A DNA stretch of 64,000 nucleotides from Prinia subflava (Eukaryota; Chordata; Aves; Passeriformes; Cisticolidae), in assembly GCF_021018805.1 (NCBI RefSeq), contig NC_086249.1, positions 79,386,472 through 79,450,471 on the forward strand. The letters are read 5' to 3'. A program made the translations under genes and the position numbers. Below, one piece after another: positions 40,019 to 54,175 of this stretch. Every line of letters begins with the position of its first letter. Position 1 is the first letter of the stretch. The notes beneath the pieces were generated by a model that was not told the DNA's origin, made no database searches, and saw only the letters and a program-made list of their open reading frames with translations.

Positions 40019-43000
40019 CATTAGAAAGGAAATAAACTTCAGAACTTTCCCTTGACAGTAAGCACGAGTTTATCTTTAAATGGTTTTGGACTATAATGCA
40101 GTACTTGTAAATGAAACTTGGGAATTTCAGTAGTTATCTGGCAAGTGACACAGACTAGGGTTAAGAATGTGACCACCCACTATGAATAGTTCCCACTTAC
40201 ATCTTTAGTATGTATATTTATAGAACTACTTATTTTATGCTTAATGCATAAGTGGGGGGATCACTGGAATTTGTTCCTGGGCCCACTTTCCTCTTAGAAA
40301 GCAGCACAGACTGCTGTCTGCTTGGAGTTTGACAAGAGACAGTATTTAACATTTATCTTGTTTACACCTAAAATGAGGAAGGAGCAAGCCTGGTATGTAT
40401 AGATCTAAGTGTTTGCCTGTCCATTTGCCAGCCGAACACTCAATCGCAGAAGTTGCACAAACAAATTAGGCATACAGCTATACAAACCTAGTTTGAAAAA
40501 TTGGGCCATGCGTGGGTGTGTGCATCTAAATATTTTACAAGCTGAACAATTACCCTGGAGTATTTTAGGTTAGAGATAGATAAATGATATGTCCATTGAA
40601 ATTTACATCTAAGTAAAGATTCAAAGATAAATATGCATAAAATCTTTCAATTATCAGGTTTTCAGGCGTTATGGGTGTTCTTATTTCAGAATAGTGCTGG
40701 GCAAAGCTCCTCGCTTTTGTGATTCAGTTATGTGACACAGAAGTAGCAATAAGGCTACTGCCAGGATACAGGTTAAGAAAAAACATTACCAATAATCTAT
40801 TTCATTGCTGCACTATAGCAAATGTTAACAGTGAAGAAAACACTCAAAAAGGTGAACCAATGGAGTGACTGAGAGAGGAGATGCCCAGTGCTGCCATTCA
40901 GCCACAGTGGGAAAGGCTCACTGACAGGTTCAGGAGTTCGAAGGGAGTTTGTTGTCTCTCCACAGCATTACTTCAATTCAGCCCACACATCTCCATGCAA
41001 TGCCTGGAGCCTAGTGACGTGGGGCTTCCTGTGGATGGGCTGTCTGGAGCCTTGCCTTCATAGCTCAAACCTCCTGGGAGCAGGCAGCAACATCTGCTCC
41101 ATGGTATCATACACATCCTGCATGGCTGGACTTGGTCTCCTCTCAATGGCTTCACCTCCTTGATGAGGACACAGAACCAGGAAGAAGAGTGATGAGCCTT
41201 ACCCTCCTGAAGTTGCCCTACCAAACCATTTTCTTTTCTGAATCGAGGACCTTCTTTTTTATGTTTCATGTTGTAATTACAGAATCTGAGCTACTGTCCC
41301 ATGAAGTGGTCTGTCAAAGGCAAGCCTATGGCTAAATCATGAGCAGAATTTGGAAATGGATTTGGAAACAGGCACTGGCTTAGACCAAAGGACATTGTTT
41401 GTACTCCAGCAGTTTAGTCTGGCTGTTCAAGGGTGCTCCCAGGATTTCCCAGGTGACTAACGTTACCTCCTGGCACCAAAGCCTTCCCTGCTGTTCTCAG
41501 CCCTACTACAAGGCTCATATCCCATATTCACCTAAGTTAATTATTACTCCTATTGAAACACTCCCTTTTAATTAATGGGAGAGTTGATGATCTCATATGT
41601 TTATCTGTTAGCAGTTTTGTTACTGTTTAATAACTAGAACCCTAGAATGACACAAACCCAACGCATCAAATGATGGTGGCTGATTGTCACCTCAAAGGGT
41701 AGAGAGGGCTGTGGTTTGGGGAAAATTCTGCTATTCAGGGCCACATTCTTCCATGTGGTGCTTGGTGTACACCACCAGCTAACAACCACTCTGAGACTCT
41801 TCAAGGCTCTTTGAAGGACAGGCAATGGAAGGGGGAAAAGAAAGTCAACAACAATAAAGTAGCAGCCTTTTAAATGACACACCTACAAGTGAGCAGTCCT
41901 CATTCCCAAAAGCCTAGCAGATTACCACAGTTATTCTTGCAGCTGACTGATCTGTCAAAAATTATGATTTTCTCTTCTTTTCTTCAATTGAGATCTTTTT
42001 ATTTTCTCTGCTGACTTGAAAAAGCACCCCAGAAATATATTTCCACTTCAGTTTCTGCTCATCAGGATGAGGACGTAAGTGAGGGGAAAGGAAAGAAAAC
42101 ACAAACCACTCCCCACATGTATTTGCTGGTAGTGTTGCCTGAACTGGTACATGTCAAGCCCAGAAATACAGAAGACAGAGCATACCAGAACTGCCTACAA
42201 ACTATCATCTTTACCACTTTTCCAGCAGCATTGCCAACACTACATTTCTCTGCCCAGAATGTTCCTGAACCACCAAGACTGGGAAAACCTGTGGGAAAAG
42301 CAAAGAAAACCCAAGCTACCTTATTTGCCCACAGAAGTCCCTATGGACAGCATCTACGTGTGTGCCTCTCCTCCCTCTTCCCCTGCCCTGAAAATACTGA
42401 GGCTTGGTGCCCACGGGTCTGGAGAGACCTACTGAATGGGCACTGCAGAGAAGGCTCAGCCCATTTCTGGGTGTGGGACAAATGAAGACTGTCCAGAGAA
42501 GATCCCTCCTGGTGCAGATTTCAGAAAGTATGTTTTCTTCATCAGTAAACAAACAATGACTCATTGGCTGTCACATGAGAGAAAATGAGATTACAAAGGA
42601 TGTATAAGTAAATAAATTAGTTCCCGTTAGTCATGGCAACAGCTCAGTGTTTCCACCCAAGTGTTTTATTCCAATTCATCTTTTTGTCTTTATTTTTGTA
42701 ATATTGTTACTCTTTTACTTTGGGGAATGAAATTCTAATAAGATTCTCTTGTAAATACAGTTTTTAAAAATGCAGTTCTTGTGTTAGACTACTTTTGAGG
42801 ACACAGTCTTTATTTTTTGACATTTGTGTTCAGGAATGGAGCTGTGGGGGAAGAAATGAGGCTGTACCCTACTCTGCCCTGATAGTGCTGCAGGTCTTGC
42901 ATGTGGCCATTTGTCACTCAACCTGCAAAAGGAGCTTTTATCATGCAGGCGTTGGCTGCTCAGCTCCCTTCCCCAAATGTAGCTGCATTACACTGTTTTA

Positions 43001-44403
43001 CAGATGCCATGCAATAGAGCTCTGGAGGTTTGCTGACCCCTCTCCCCAGGCATCAATGCCAGAATACTGTGATCCAAAGAACTGTGTCTCTCTGAGTAAA
43101 TACTTATTTTAAAACAGGCTTCTACTCCTTTCCTTTACATCTGCATCTCAGCCGATAAAGACTTTTTGTGTTTATCCCAGATCCTGCAAAGATGGAAATC
43201 TTGTAGAAGAGCTGTGTTTTCGTCTGTGGTTTTAATTCATTTTTTACAAAGACCTTGTTTTGCTATAGATGTTGAATATTCTACAAATTATGTAGGATGT
43301 TTTAAATATGTGTATTTATTAAACTTCCTATAATCTCAGTCCATGCCCTCCAAAGTAGGGGAAATTGGAAATTGTCAGAGTCACATCTTGATTTAAATGT
43401 CACAATTCTCATCTACAGGCAAAAGTGGTTGTTACTGTTTTCACTAGGACATGAAAAAGACTTCAGAAATTATTCCAGAGAACTGAATAATTTAAATATT
43501 ACCATTATTCACAGATTTCCCTAAAACCATTTTCTGACTGGTTTTCTCCCTTATTGCAAGACGTAGGAGGAATTTAGGGAGATGGCGCCTTTTCTGGTAC
43601 ATTCTTCAAAATGTGCAACAAAGAAAATCACTTCCTTTAAAATAACATCAAAAAGCATCTCTCTCCCTCTCTGACTACAACTGTTTTTACACCTGCAGAT
43701 ACTGTTAAATATATCTGTTCTAATTGTAAAATTCACTCCAATCTATAAAGGTGATGGCATTTTCTTGGGGCAGCTGCTCAGGGGTGACTCAGGAGCCACT
43801 CATCAGGACTTCAGAAGTATGTTCACAGCCAGCATTAGCATTACAAATCTCTTCATACTACAACTGCATCTTTGACTTGGTTGGAATTTTTAGATCAGTG
43901 GACAAAAAATGCACTTGGACCCTTAATTCCAATGTATTTCCCATATTATCAATGACAATACTTTATTGAGACTATTGTCTTTAGACACCCAGCAGAGGTG
44001 ATGAGTGAGGAAAGGAGAGAAGGGAAAGCAGTGTGGAAGGGATGTTAGCCCCTGTATGCACCAACAGGTGCTGCAAGTTTTGTGAATGCATCAGGCAGAG
44101 AGCCTGGAGCCATCCCTGCTGTTTATACAAAGACTCCTCTTATCCCTGTCTTGCAAACATGTTTAGGCTGCAATAAATTGAAACTTCTCTTTCAAATTCT
44201 CAAGGCTCTCGAAACTTGGAGGCAATGTTAGTAAAAGTTTAAAATAGGAGACTTCACAGATTACTCATGCCATCATTTAAAAGGCTATGGGATTTGTTCC
44301 AGTACAGCAGAGAATTTTTTCATTATTGGTTGTAGCAATAATCATAAGCTGAGGCCTGTGATTCAGTTTATGGTGGACTTAATTCATGATGGAAGACTTT
44401 ATT

Positions 44404-44425
44404 TTTAACAACAAAAGTTGTTAAA
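44404..44425. repeat. Short perfect hairpin, 9-bp arms
   Basis: TTTAACAAC, loop AAAA, GTTGTTAAA. The arms are fully complementary. It is small and may be by chance. Confidence 0.6.
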
Positions 44426-45325
44426 GAGAGGATAGCAAAATTCTGTTAAAGGTAATTAACTCCACAGATGCAGGGCTGAAGGCTGCTCTATAAAGGGACA
44501 AAAACCCCCAAACAAATCTATAAGGGTGATGGATTTTATCCTCTTCCTTTCCAGCAGGTTCACTTTAAAGTATCTTTTTTAAAATTTACACTCTTAATGA
44601 AATAATTTAAATACTACAAAACTATGTTTAGTTCTGCTTATTGCTGTTGTCAAGGGCATTTCTACATGAAACCTGAACAAGAACAGGTCAGGTGGAGCAA
44701 TGTGTGGGTGAAAGCACTTCCTCTACACAAAGTATAGCATGACAAGATTGTATGCACACAAGTACAGATTCACGGTTTTGTTTTTGAATGAAAGGAACAA
44801 ATTTGTTTCTAAATTCTCTATCTTCTCTTCTGACTGGAGAATTGATTCTCTGATGCTGGACTGAATAAATCACTGCTTATGTTCTGTTATTTTGATTTTT
44901 GTTTTTATTCAGAGGATTTTTTTTCGTTCAAGAATGGAAAGGAAATATATGAGTCTCAGAGAAAAAATAAATTAATTTCTTTCAAGGCAATCCATCTGGT
45001 TTGAGTTGTTCATTAAACAGAGGAAAGTGAGGCTGAAAAGCAACTCTCGAAAGGCCAGCTCTGACAGAGCAAGAAGGTAAGAATTTACCCATCTCAACCT
45101 GTCAAGAGCTGACACTATTAATCTCTATGCCACTGCATAACAAATATATAAGGTTAAAAATTAAAGGATGGATATTTTCATTCATTTAAATAGTGGGTAA
45201 AGTAAGAAACTGAGGGCCGGGTTTATTTTTTTTTTCAATACTTTTGAGACATCAAAAGCACTTGAAGCAAAATAATTTGATTCTTATTTTATGAATATAA
45301 AAGTATTTGTATTTTCTTGTTGAGA

Positions 45326-45510
45326 CAGTGGGTGGGAGCAGTGAATCAGGAGGTTTGTGTTGAATTTCATATCTGATAACAAATTCCTTTTTGATCAAAG
45401 GCAAGTCTGCATGCTGTAATTTCTTTGTCCTAAATGTAGCTGTATATAAAGTATACCTGCCTCATGGGATATTTCAGATGAATAGAACTATATATGTTGA
45501 GAGTACCACA
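45326..45510 (+). repeat. MIR-like SINE remnant
   Basis: Collinear with forward MIR: GAATCAGGAGGTTTGTGTTG (sense 'caggagacctgggttc'), then ATCAAAGGCAAGTCTGC ('ttgggcaagtca'), TAATTTCTTTGTCCTAAATG ('cagtttcctcatctgtaaaatg'), TATACCTGCCTCATGGGATA ('tacctacctcatagggtt'). Landmark order and spacing are right, but divergence is high. Confidence 0.5.
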
Positions 45511-48500
45511 TAATGCCACTATAGCTGACATTTAGTTTGATGCTTCACAGCCTAAGTGCCCTAAACACTTTTCTTATTACCTCATTATTTTCTTTACTGT
45601 TTATATGAGGCCCGTTCAGGCAGAACCCATTAGCCAGTGATAAGGAAAGAGGGAGAGATGTTTGTAGTCAAGTCACCAAAAAGCCCAGAGATTTTTTCTT
45701 CATGTATTTGAAATATTTGCAGCCAGAATTGGAGGGGGAGCAGGGAAGATGGAGCTTGGAGTTTGGGGTTTTGTCTGGGTTTTTTTAAGACTCCAGTATC
45801 TGCAAACATTTGGAAGGACTTAATGGTTCCCAAGTGTTGTCTAGCTCAAGACAGTACATAATATGTAAATGTACCGTCTACTTTCTGAGATTCTTGGGAA
45901 GCCACAATATAGACAAAGGTTACCACTAGAGTCACACTGGAAATGTAAAATTTGTGCACCCCAGAGTATTCATTTAGGTAAGAAAAGTTTATACAATTTA
46001 TGGAAGAATTACTCTGTGAGGAAATGAAATTTCAGTAGCTTTTATATCCCATTTCCTTGGTTCCTCTGTCATCCCCCAAGTTCAACCCTTTCTTTAGGAG
46101 TCCTAAGTGAGCGGGGAAAAATGTGTTGAATTTAATGGTTGGCTTGGGAAGTCTTCCCCAAAGCACTGTTTGTCCATTTTAACAGGCTGTCTGCTGCACT
46201 TACTTTGTTTTACTGGCTATAAGGACATGAGTACTTACATTTGCTCTCTTTCTCAAAATATTGTGGTTTGGCTGAGTGGTTTAGACTAAACTGAAGAAAT
46301 ATATCAGTACTAGAGAGGATGGTTTATTTTGGTGGTTTTACCTGTGTGTTTTCAAACCCCATCTGTACTGAGAGTATCGAGCTGTGTGTGGGAGCGGTGC
46401 TGCAGCAGGCGGATGTGCAGGAGCCCTGATCGTCCATTCCTACACACACAGACAGAGTTTGCCCCAAATGCTCTGCTCTCTTGTAGAGGTGGGAATTGGA
46501 GATGGGAGCAAGGCCAGGGACCTCTGCACAGAAAGCTGGGTGTGCTGGGGAAAGGCAGATTTCACAGGGACTTCGTACACATCCCTCACAAGCACTGTGC
46601 AATTTAGCTGTAGGCGAGGCAGGGCTGACCACACTGTGACTTGCATTAGCACACCACCCGCACCGAGCCAGAGGACAGACTGCAGTCAAGGTCAGCCAGT
46701 GTCCCTGCAGTCACCCTGGCCTCACCCACGGTACAGAGGAGATGCTGAAGACACTCACTGCCCCTTCAACTTGGCTGTGGTGCAGCTCCTCAAGGATGCC
46801 TTTTCAGCTGCACTGCCTGGCCGTGCGGCTGTTCTGCTGAACAAAGGGACACCTAGGTTTCACCAGAATCAGCTTTGATTAAATGTTCCTTGCGAGGGAC
46901 AGTCGATATTCCTGAGCCCTCGCAGCTCCCCAGTGGCTTGTCCTCCACCTCCAGGCTGTGTGCTCTGGCAGCCTGTCTCCTGCAGTCCTGGTGCCAGGAC
47001 GCCTGCTCGCCCACGGACAGCTGGGCTCAGCGCCTAAAGAAACCTGTTTGCACTCTGGCTGCAATGAGTCCAGCAGCTTATTTCTTGCTCCCTCCCTGGG
47101 AAAGATTACACTTAAGAGACTGGCAAAGCAGCCCTGAGCACGCTCCAGTCACGTGCAGAAAGGATTTGGATTACAACTCTCCAGATGCATGCACAGCCCA
47201 AGCATTCTGGCCTTGTGCAAATGCAGTGGACTTTGCCTATTGATCTATTTTTTCCTCTCCAAGAGGACTTTCTTATGAGATAGTTGTTCAGAAATTAATT
47301 TGTGCTGCACTAGTGATTGTATTGTTATTGTTCCCATGTGGCTGTGGATATAGATGATATTTTACAGGAAATCATGAAGAAAAGACTATTGCTTTGAGCA
47401 AGGCTGTAATTTAAAGTTATCCACAGAACATGATCCATACTTGTATTCTCACCTCTATAGCACTGCAGTGGTACAACACCAGCTCCAGTCCAGGTGATGT
47501 TCTGACCTAGGTTTTCAACATGACCATGTTTATTCTAATTGATGGATTTAGCATTTTAGACCTGGTTCATCAGCCTAAAGTATGAATTAGTGAGCACTTA
47601 AACCTGAGGCAAATTTTTTTTTTGTGTATGAATAAGAGATGCAGGAGTCCAGTATAGGCACTCAATGTAGAAATGCCTTCTCTCTTTTCCTGCTTGAGAT
47701 GCATAAGATGTGTCTGTGGTTCATATTTTTATTTTACAGAAGGTATATTTTGCATCAGACTTCATGAAAATGAAAAAATCAGTGATCATACTCAATTAGT
47801 CTAAACAGCATCACTTAATCATTTGTAACAGGACACAAAATTACCTAAAAAATATGCCCATATAAATTGCTTCTTGAAATACACTTCCTTTTATGCCATT
47901 GTAGTGTGAACATCCCCCTTGAGCACTTTCCTGTGTTGGACATGCTGATTACATTGTTCATTTAGCAAGCAGAAAACGAATGGAAGTGCTATTAAATACA
48001 CCAAATGATTTGGATCAGAATGTATCTACTTCCTTGAAAACTGAAGGCTGGGAAGAGCATGCAGGAATAACAGCAAACACATAAACTTAGAAGATGCAGC
48101 TCAATCTGGAAGCTGAAAGTGGAGGTGATGCTCCTGTGTCTGGCTCTGCCTGGGCTGGCAGCAGCTCCAGGGCAGGGTGAGCCAGGGCTTCTGCTCTCTG
48201 GGGCCAAGGGTGTAACTGGGAGCAAAAGAAACTGGGTGGAGGGGATAGGATTACTGCCTGCTGTCTCTCCCAACCAGAATGAGGGTCAACCACGTTCCAC
48301 CGATTTATTTGTGGGAGAGGAGCTAGAGGAATTAACTTGCTAATCCTACACCCAGCCTCTCTCTTCCCCCACTGTAGTCTTCCACTGATTTCCCAATATA
48401 GATTTTGTCTTCCTCTCTGCAGCTGTTTGTTATTTCCAATTTTTAATAACAAAATGCTATTTCCTAAGACTTGGAGACTTTTATTTCTTCATCAAATCCA

Positions 48501-51260
48501 CTTTCACCTAATGTACATAAAGGATTTGTTCCTAATACATAAAACCCTGTAAACTAAAGCACTTGTAGTAGATTTTTTCTTCTATCAATTTAATCTGAGG
48601 AAATTAGACACCTGCTCTAACAGTAAATAAATGTTCACGAAAATTAGGGAGAATTAGAAGGCAAATTCTTCAATCACTTACAAACCATGAACATATACTT
48701 TTTTGAGTAGCCCTGAAATAGCTTGCAGGTGTTGTTTTTAGGTGGCTAAAGACGGCTCACTGCACTCCTGTAGTTGTTCAGGAGAGACAATGTAGGGGCA
48801 GAGACTCTACATGCATTGCTTCAACTTCCTGACTGTATGACTGCAACTTAATGAGCTGCTTAAGGCTCAACCCAATGAAAGGTTTCAGTGACTAAAAAAG
48901 GGCTTATATATTATTAAGATTCCTGTACTCGACATTGCAAATCCATACCTTCCTGTTTGATTTCATAAGTCTCTAAATGCTGCCAGCTCTGCACCTGCAC
49001 GTGTCTTGGACCATCCCTGATACTCTAGTCATGTCTGGGTGTGATTGCAACCCAAAAATGCATCACTTATTCGCCTTAAGGGCCTGTCACAGTAGGCTTG
49101 GCACACAACCATTGGATGGATCCACCACAGGAGGCAGCAGTGGTTATGGAGAAGCTTTGGCTATAAATATTCTCCACCTTTGTTTTTGAAGGTAAAGGCA
49201 AATTCATGGGGCACGAGACAGGGTGTGTAGTGCCACTGTGTAATATTATACGGAAAAGAAGGAGTCAGTGAAATCCAGAGATCTTTATTTCCTAGTCAGC
49301 AAAGCAAGTTCAGGATCCCTTCATCCTGGCCAGAGGAACAGGGGTGGAATTTCTCAGAGATGCTCATGCACTGTGTTTCTTGCTGCCACATTGCTTCCTG
49401 CAGAAGGTGCTGGCTGAGAATGTTCAGGTTGTGATCCCTTTGCACCAAGGATTTCATATCACAAATCCCAGGGAGTCAAATAACCACTTTGCGACCGCAA
49501 AAATGGAGGTCCTACCCATCTCTCACACCCCTGCCACCACAGGGCTTCTCTCTGTATCTCACAGTGACTTTGGTGCCTGCATCCACAGCTCTGCAAGGAA
49601 CACACTGCTGAGCTCTGGGTTTGGGCCCTGCTTGCTCATAGTGCCCATTTCTGCTGGTGAAAATATTAGCAAAGATTTGAGAAAGAAGACCAGTAAAAAT
49701 TAACTAGAAAAAGACTAAGTCATATAAGAATAGGCACCTGTACAAACAGTCACATACAACTCAAATGGTGGCTCCTGGGGATATGTTTGTATTAGATATA
49801 TGCTCTCCTGGCTTTGAATACATGTTTTCTCTCAGAGCATAAACTTTAATGATTTAATCTAGGAATGAGCCTTAGGGACACCACAAATATCTAGGGTAAT
49901 GTTAACCCTTGTCTCAGATAATCAATTGTTGTTGGTCAGCAAATAATTGATCTGATTTAAGGAGTTCTTAGGTGACACTGGTCAAACCCACACACTTCTG
50001 CACTGCTGCAGGCAAAGAACTGTGACCAAAACACAGTTCTAAATGCAACAGGTAGCTTCATCCTTGGCACTAGCTCAGCTGATGTATGTAGGCAGCAAAG
50101 ATCAAGCTTACCAAGACCCCTCTGCCCACCCTGCCCTTTAGAATGCAAGGAACTGCCAGATGAGGGCCCATAAGTAGACCACAATTTGACCTAGAGATAC
50201 ATAAAACCAGAACAGCATCCATCTAATGGAGAGAAAATAATTGGTAGTGACGTTCCTCAAGTTGCTTTATTCTGTTTATGTAGAATATTACATTGACTAA
50301 AGACAAAAGCAGGAAGTATCTAAGAAATGACAACTGAAAAGTGGATTTGCTTTACATCTTAATTTTACATTATAGCAAAAAAGACATACAGGCCTATTTG
50401 AGATTGAAACTCATTTTTATATGCGTATTATTAAAGAGAAAGAAAAAGTGAAAAAGAAGAAATTAAAAAGAAAAAAGGAAAATAGGAAAAGGAGGAAAGA
50501 AAAATATCTTTTGAGAGTTAATTCTTCAGCCATTTTCATCTGTTTTTGAGCTAGCACTCCATGACAACATTTCCATTATATGCTGTCTCTGGTGTATTGC
50601 TATCAAAGCATACAGGACTTTTCCACTGAGTGGAAAATTGGCGAGCCTTTCTTGTTTACAACTGCAAAGGTAACAACTCTGATAAAGTAATGGACATAAT
50701 TATGACACTTTTAGTCAAATTGTGGGAAAAATAATGTTACGTTCCCTTAGCCCGGCCATTGCACCTGAATGTGTTATTCTTAAAATCAACACTGATGTTG
50801 CTTGTTAACAGCATCCTTGCTCAGAGGGCTGTGCACAGTCCATGACCTCCTGGCTTCAACAAATCTTAGTAAAAACGCTCTTGCAAGGGTAGCTTAAGGA
50901 TTTTCACAGCAATTGGTGCTCTCAATAGGCTCAGCTTTGGAAGAGGAGTGTGAGTTTGACTTCTAGAGGCAGCAAGTGAAGCTCTGGGCTAGAAGGGGAC
51001 TGGGCAGTTGTATCCGTCTCAGCAGAGTCCCTATGCAGTCCTTCCAGGCTCCACTGTGGACTGCTGCTTCTTCCCAACTGCCCTTAAAAGATCAAGTCCC
51101 ATCTAAGTCTGAAATATAAATGGGTAGATGCTGCACTGCTGAAGTGACCATGCCATCCCCATTACAAAGATTGACAGGCAAAGTAGCATAGTGCAAGTCA
51201 TTAAGAAAAACACTCTGAATGCAGTGTAAAGATGATCTAAGCTCTTTAGAAGCACTTAAA
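45511..51260. other. Non-coding stretch, with a GC-richer segment at 46.4-47.2 kb
   Basis: The segment 46,380-47,240 is richer in GC than its surroundings and has a 165-codon open frame (46,384-46,878, + strand) that resembles no family I know and has a stop-free shadow on the other strand. It might be an untranslated or non-coding transcript exon, but nothing shows this. A purine-rich tract is at 50,433-50,504. Confidence 0.45.
50433..50504 (+). repeat. Purine-rich (GA/A-rich) tract
   Basis: About 70 bp of A and G with only four T bases, such as AAAGAGAAAGAAAAAG and AAAAAAGGAAAATAGG. Low complexity. Confidence 0.85.
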
Positions 51261-51265
51261 AACCC

Positions 51266-51480
51266 ACAGAACCATAGAATCATAAAATCATAGAGTAAGT
51301 TGGAAGGGACTCATCAGGACCATTGAGTCCAACTCCTGGCACTCTGCAGGACACCACAAGAATCCCACCATGTACCTGAGACATCAAGTCCCTTCCTCTT
51401 CATGTCACAGTGCCTCAGGAACTGTAGGCTCTCTCACCACACCACTCCCTCCCCATCCCCATCCTCACAGCTCAGGGAGT
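51266..51480 (-). mobile_element. CR1 3' end, minus strand
   Basis: Begins with the reverse-complement CR1 terminus (ACCATAGAATCATAAAATCATAGA) followed by GTTGGAAGGGACTCATCAGG, CATTGAGTCCAACTCCTGGC, GGACACCACAAGAATCCC and ACCATGTACCTGAGA. This is the typical end of an avian CR1 subfamily. Only the last about 200 bp of the element is present, as is usual for 5'-truncated CR1 insertions. The body-side boundary near 51,480 is uncertain. Confidence 0.88.
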
Positions 51481-51820
51481 CGAGCACTGCAAACTTCCCT
51501 GAGCATCAAGCTCCAGACTCCAGCAAGCCCCTTGAATTCTCATCTTCTTAAGGCAATTCCCTAGCAAGCAGCCTATTCTTTCATAGCTTTACCTTTGTGG
51601 TTCTCAAAGCGCTTTATGAACGTTCACCAAGCTTATGTTATAACACCTGTGAGGGGTTAAAACATTGCTGCTTTCCCAAGGGTGGGTAGTGCAATTTTTG
51701 GGCATCCACATGGAGATGTGTGAAAGTTTCAGAGATACAAAACACCTAGAACTACCAGCTTCTGGCACACATAACCTGTGACCCAAAATAAGCACTATTA
51801 AAAACGCAATGGTGGGCTTG

Positions 51821-51869
51821 CTTTTATTTATTTTTTATTATTTTTTTATTTTATTTATTTTTATTTATT
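51821..51869 (+). repeat. T/A-rich simple tract (TTTA-like)
   Basis: Imperfect TTTTATTTATT repeats, about 50 bp. Confidence 0.85.
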
Positions 51870-54112
51870 GCTGTAAAAAAGAGTTTACAAGTAAAAATAC
51901 TTTCAAGTGTGCCTCTACAGGTCTGAGAGTAAGAAACTTTTTATTTGCTTGTGCTTTTTTTCTTGAAGGGAGCTGAGACAATTTAACTAAAGATGCAATT
52001 CAGGCAGCTTGGTCTGTAAGTAAAACAAAGTACACACCATATTGGATGACTCATAGTGAAATTGCAAGAGCAGATGAAATCAGTGGGAGCCATGAGCTTT
52101 TCCGTAAACAATTTCAAAGTTACTGACACCAAAGCACAAGGCAGTGCAGTGTTAGGCACCTGTTAGGGGAAGACACAATTAAAATACATGACATTGTGAG
52201 GCGATGTGTTAAACAGACAAACTAGTGTGGGGACCAGCACAAAACAGAATTCATAACATCTTTAGATCAACATGAACAACAGCATGTCAACATAAAGGCA
52301 TGTTTCATTCCCTCTGGACTGGATACCTCCCAGGAATTCCCCTCCTGGGGGTATTTTGGTGGAGAGGGCCCAATGACTAGGAGGTTTGGGACAGGAATGA
52401 GGAGAATGCAACCACTCCCCGTTATCATTGTTCCCACCCACCCTCCCACGGTGAGGAGCTTTTCTCCCTCCCAACGCTTTCACAGGAGCTCTGAAGCAGC
52501 TGGCAAGGGGAAGCATGCCAGCTACACTCTGCTGGCAGGGGCCCTTAAGGGGGGGCTGCAAGGGCAACCAACCTCAGGCTCTGACCCTCTGCAGGGTTCC
52601 CTGTGGTCTGCTGGGAAACTCCCAAGGTAAATTAAACTGTTCTTTGAGGTGAGGGCAGAGGAAATGGTCTTTTCCTGAGTGATCTGCAAGAGGACCATCA
52701 GGACCTACCAGTGTCAATATAAAGTAAATGAGCTGTGATTAAGTTTGCGTACACAATTTGCCCTGTCAGCTAGGGACTTCACCCATCAAATTTTAAATCC
52801 CATGAGAGCCAGTTACTGCAGCATTGAGCTCTACAGAAGGTCAAAGTGTAGGTGATTTCAAACCCAGGACAGACATGATTGTTAGTCAAACAATATTGGG
52901 TCAAATAACTCATTGATTGGACTGCTACTTGTTTGTATGGCAGCTGAACAGCCTGTGCCTGTGCCTCCTGCCTGGTGTGCTATGGCAAGCAATCTCCACT
53001 CAGGAGAGGTTTGGCATCGAAAGAGCAGCAATATTTTAAATTGGGATTTGAGGAACCATGCAGACCTTTGGTCTGAAATTCCTTTTTGACTTTTTCTTGC
53101 TGAGCCAAAATTGGTCCTGTATTTGGCAGATGGCACTGACTCAGGTGTTTATCCAGAGTGCTCTGATGCATATGTCCATGTATGCCCACTGACTACAGAT
53201 AAACAGGTAGTGACTTAGGTTAGCTGGACACAGGTTGGCTAATGAGCGTCAAAATACAAACACAACCCATCCTCCCAAAATTTGTTGAAGAAAAAATAGT
53301 ACCTGATGAATTTCAGTTGGGTACTGGATTTGTCAGCTAAATCAGGACTGACTTTGCTGCTGCAAACCGTAATGCTAAAATAAACCACTTGTATGGATGC
53401 CCTCTGTGCTTTACATCTACGGATTATCCCTCCGTCATTCCAGTGAACTATTACAATAATCATATAAAATCCAGGAATACTGTCAAAGCTTTCCTTAGTA
53501 AGCCAAAGCTATATAGCACTTGGGTGACAGTGACAGTTGGAAAACAAAGACTAGGAACACTGACTTGTGAATTATTTTTCCTGTCTCTAGACAATTCTTG
53601 TATGTAATAGAGATCAGGTAAAAGAATGGTAGCGATGTAGATCCAAGTTTACATATGCTCAGCCAGTTCTTACTGCCATGTTGCTGTCTTTGCAATAGCA
53701 GCTTAAACAGGGATTGCTTTAAAAAGCCCCACCCAAAACCAAGACACCCCGAACTATTTTGAAACATGATTATTTTTTCATAGTTCCTTTTTCATTACTA
53801 AAAAGTTTGGGTTTTTAAAATAATCGTGATACAATCAATATTTAAAATAAAATTTACATTATTTCAGTTAACAACCTATAGCTATGATTTTGTATAGCTA
53901 AAAATTTTCTCCATCTTTGATTTAAGAATTCAATGTTTCCAGCTTTTTTAATGTAATATTTGTATTTGGCCACTGATCTTTATAATGCTGTCTGGTATTC
54001 AGTTTTTCTGTTATGTATAATCATTCAGCAATTTCAATTATGACTGATGGAGTCAGGAAAATTTCACTTTCAACCATATTAGTTCTTCACACTATTGTTC
54101 TCCCAGCTAATT

Positions 54113-54175
54113 CTAATTTTAATTAGATTGAGCAGCAATTGATTGTACTGATGTACTGTTCAATTAATTCCACAG
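54113..54175. promoter_or_regulatory. Homeodomain-type site cluster
   Basis: CTAATT and AATTAG face each other across TT (54,113-54,126), followed by CAATTGATTG and CAATTAATTCC within 50 bp. This packs four TAAT/ATTA-type cores close together. In AT-rich DNA this is only weak evidence for an enhancer. Confidence 0.15.

Larger units (their letters stand above)
37025..45325. other. Non-coding stretch, no supported gene
   Basis: No gene is supported. It contains a (TTTA)/(TTTG) microsatellite (39,968-40,018), a 9-bp-arm hairpin (44,404-44,425), and a loose MIR-like resemblance at about 45,018-45,080 (GAGGAAAGTGAGGCTGAAAAG). The segment 38.1-39.2 kb is somewhat GC-richer but carries no recognisable sequence. 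Confidence 0.5.

Noticed and set aside
46384..46878. 165-codon plus-strand open frame
   Set aside because: No similarity to any family I recognise and overlapping open frames on the other strand. Kept only as a compositional observation.
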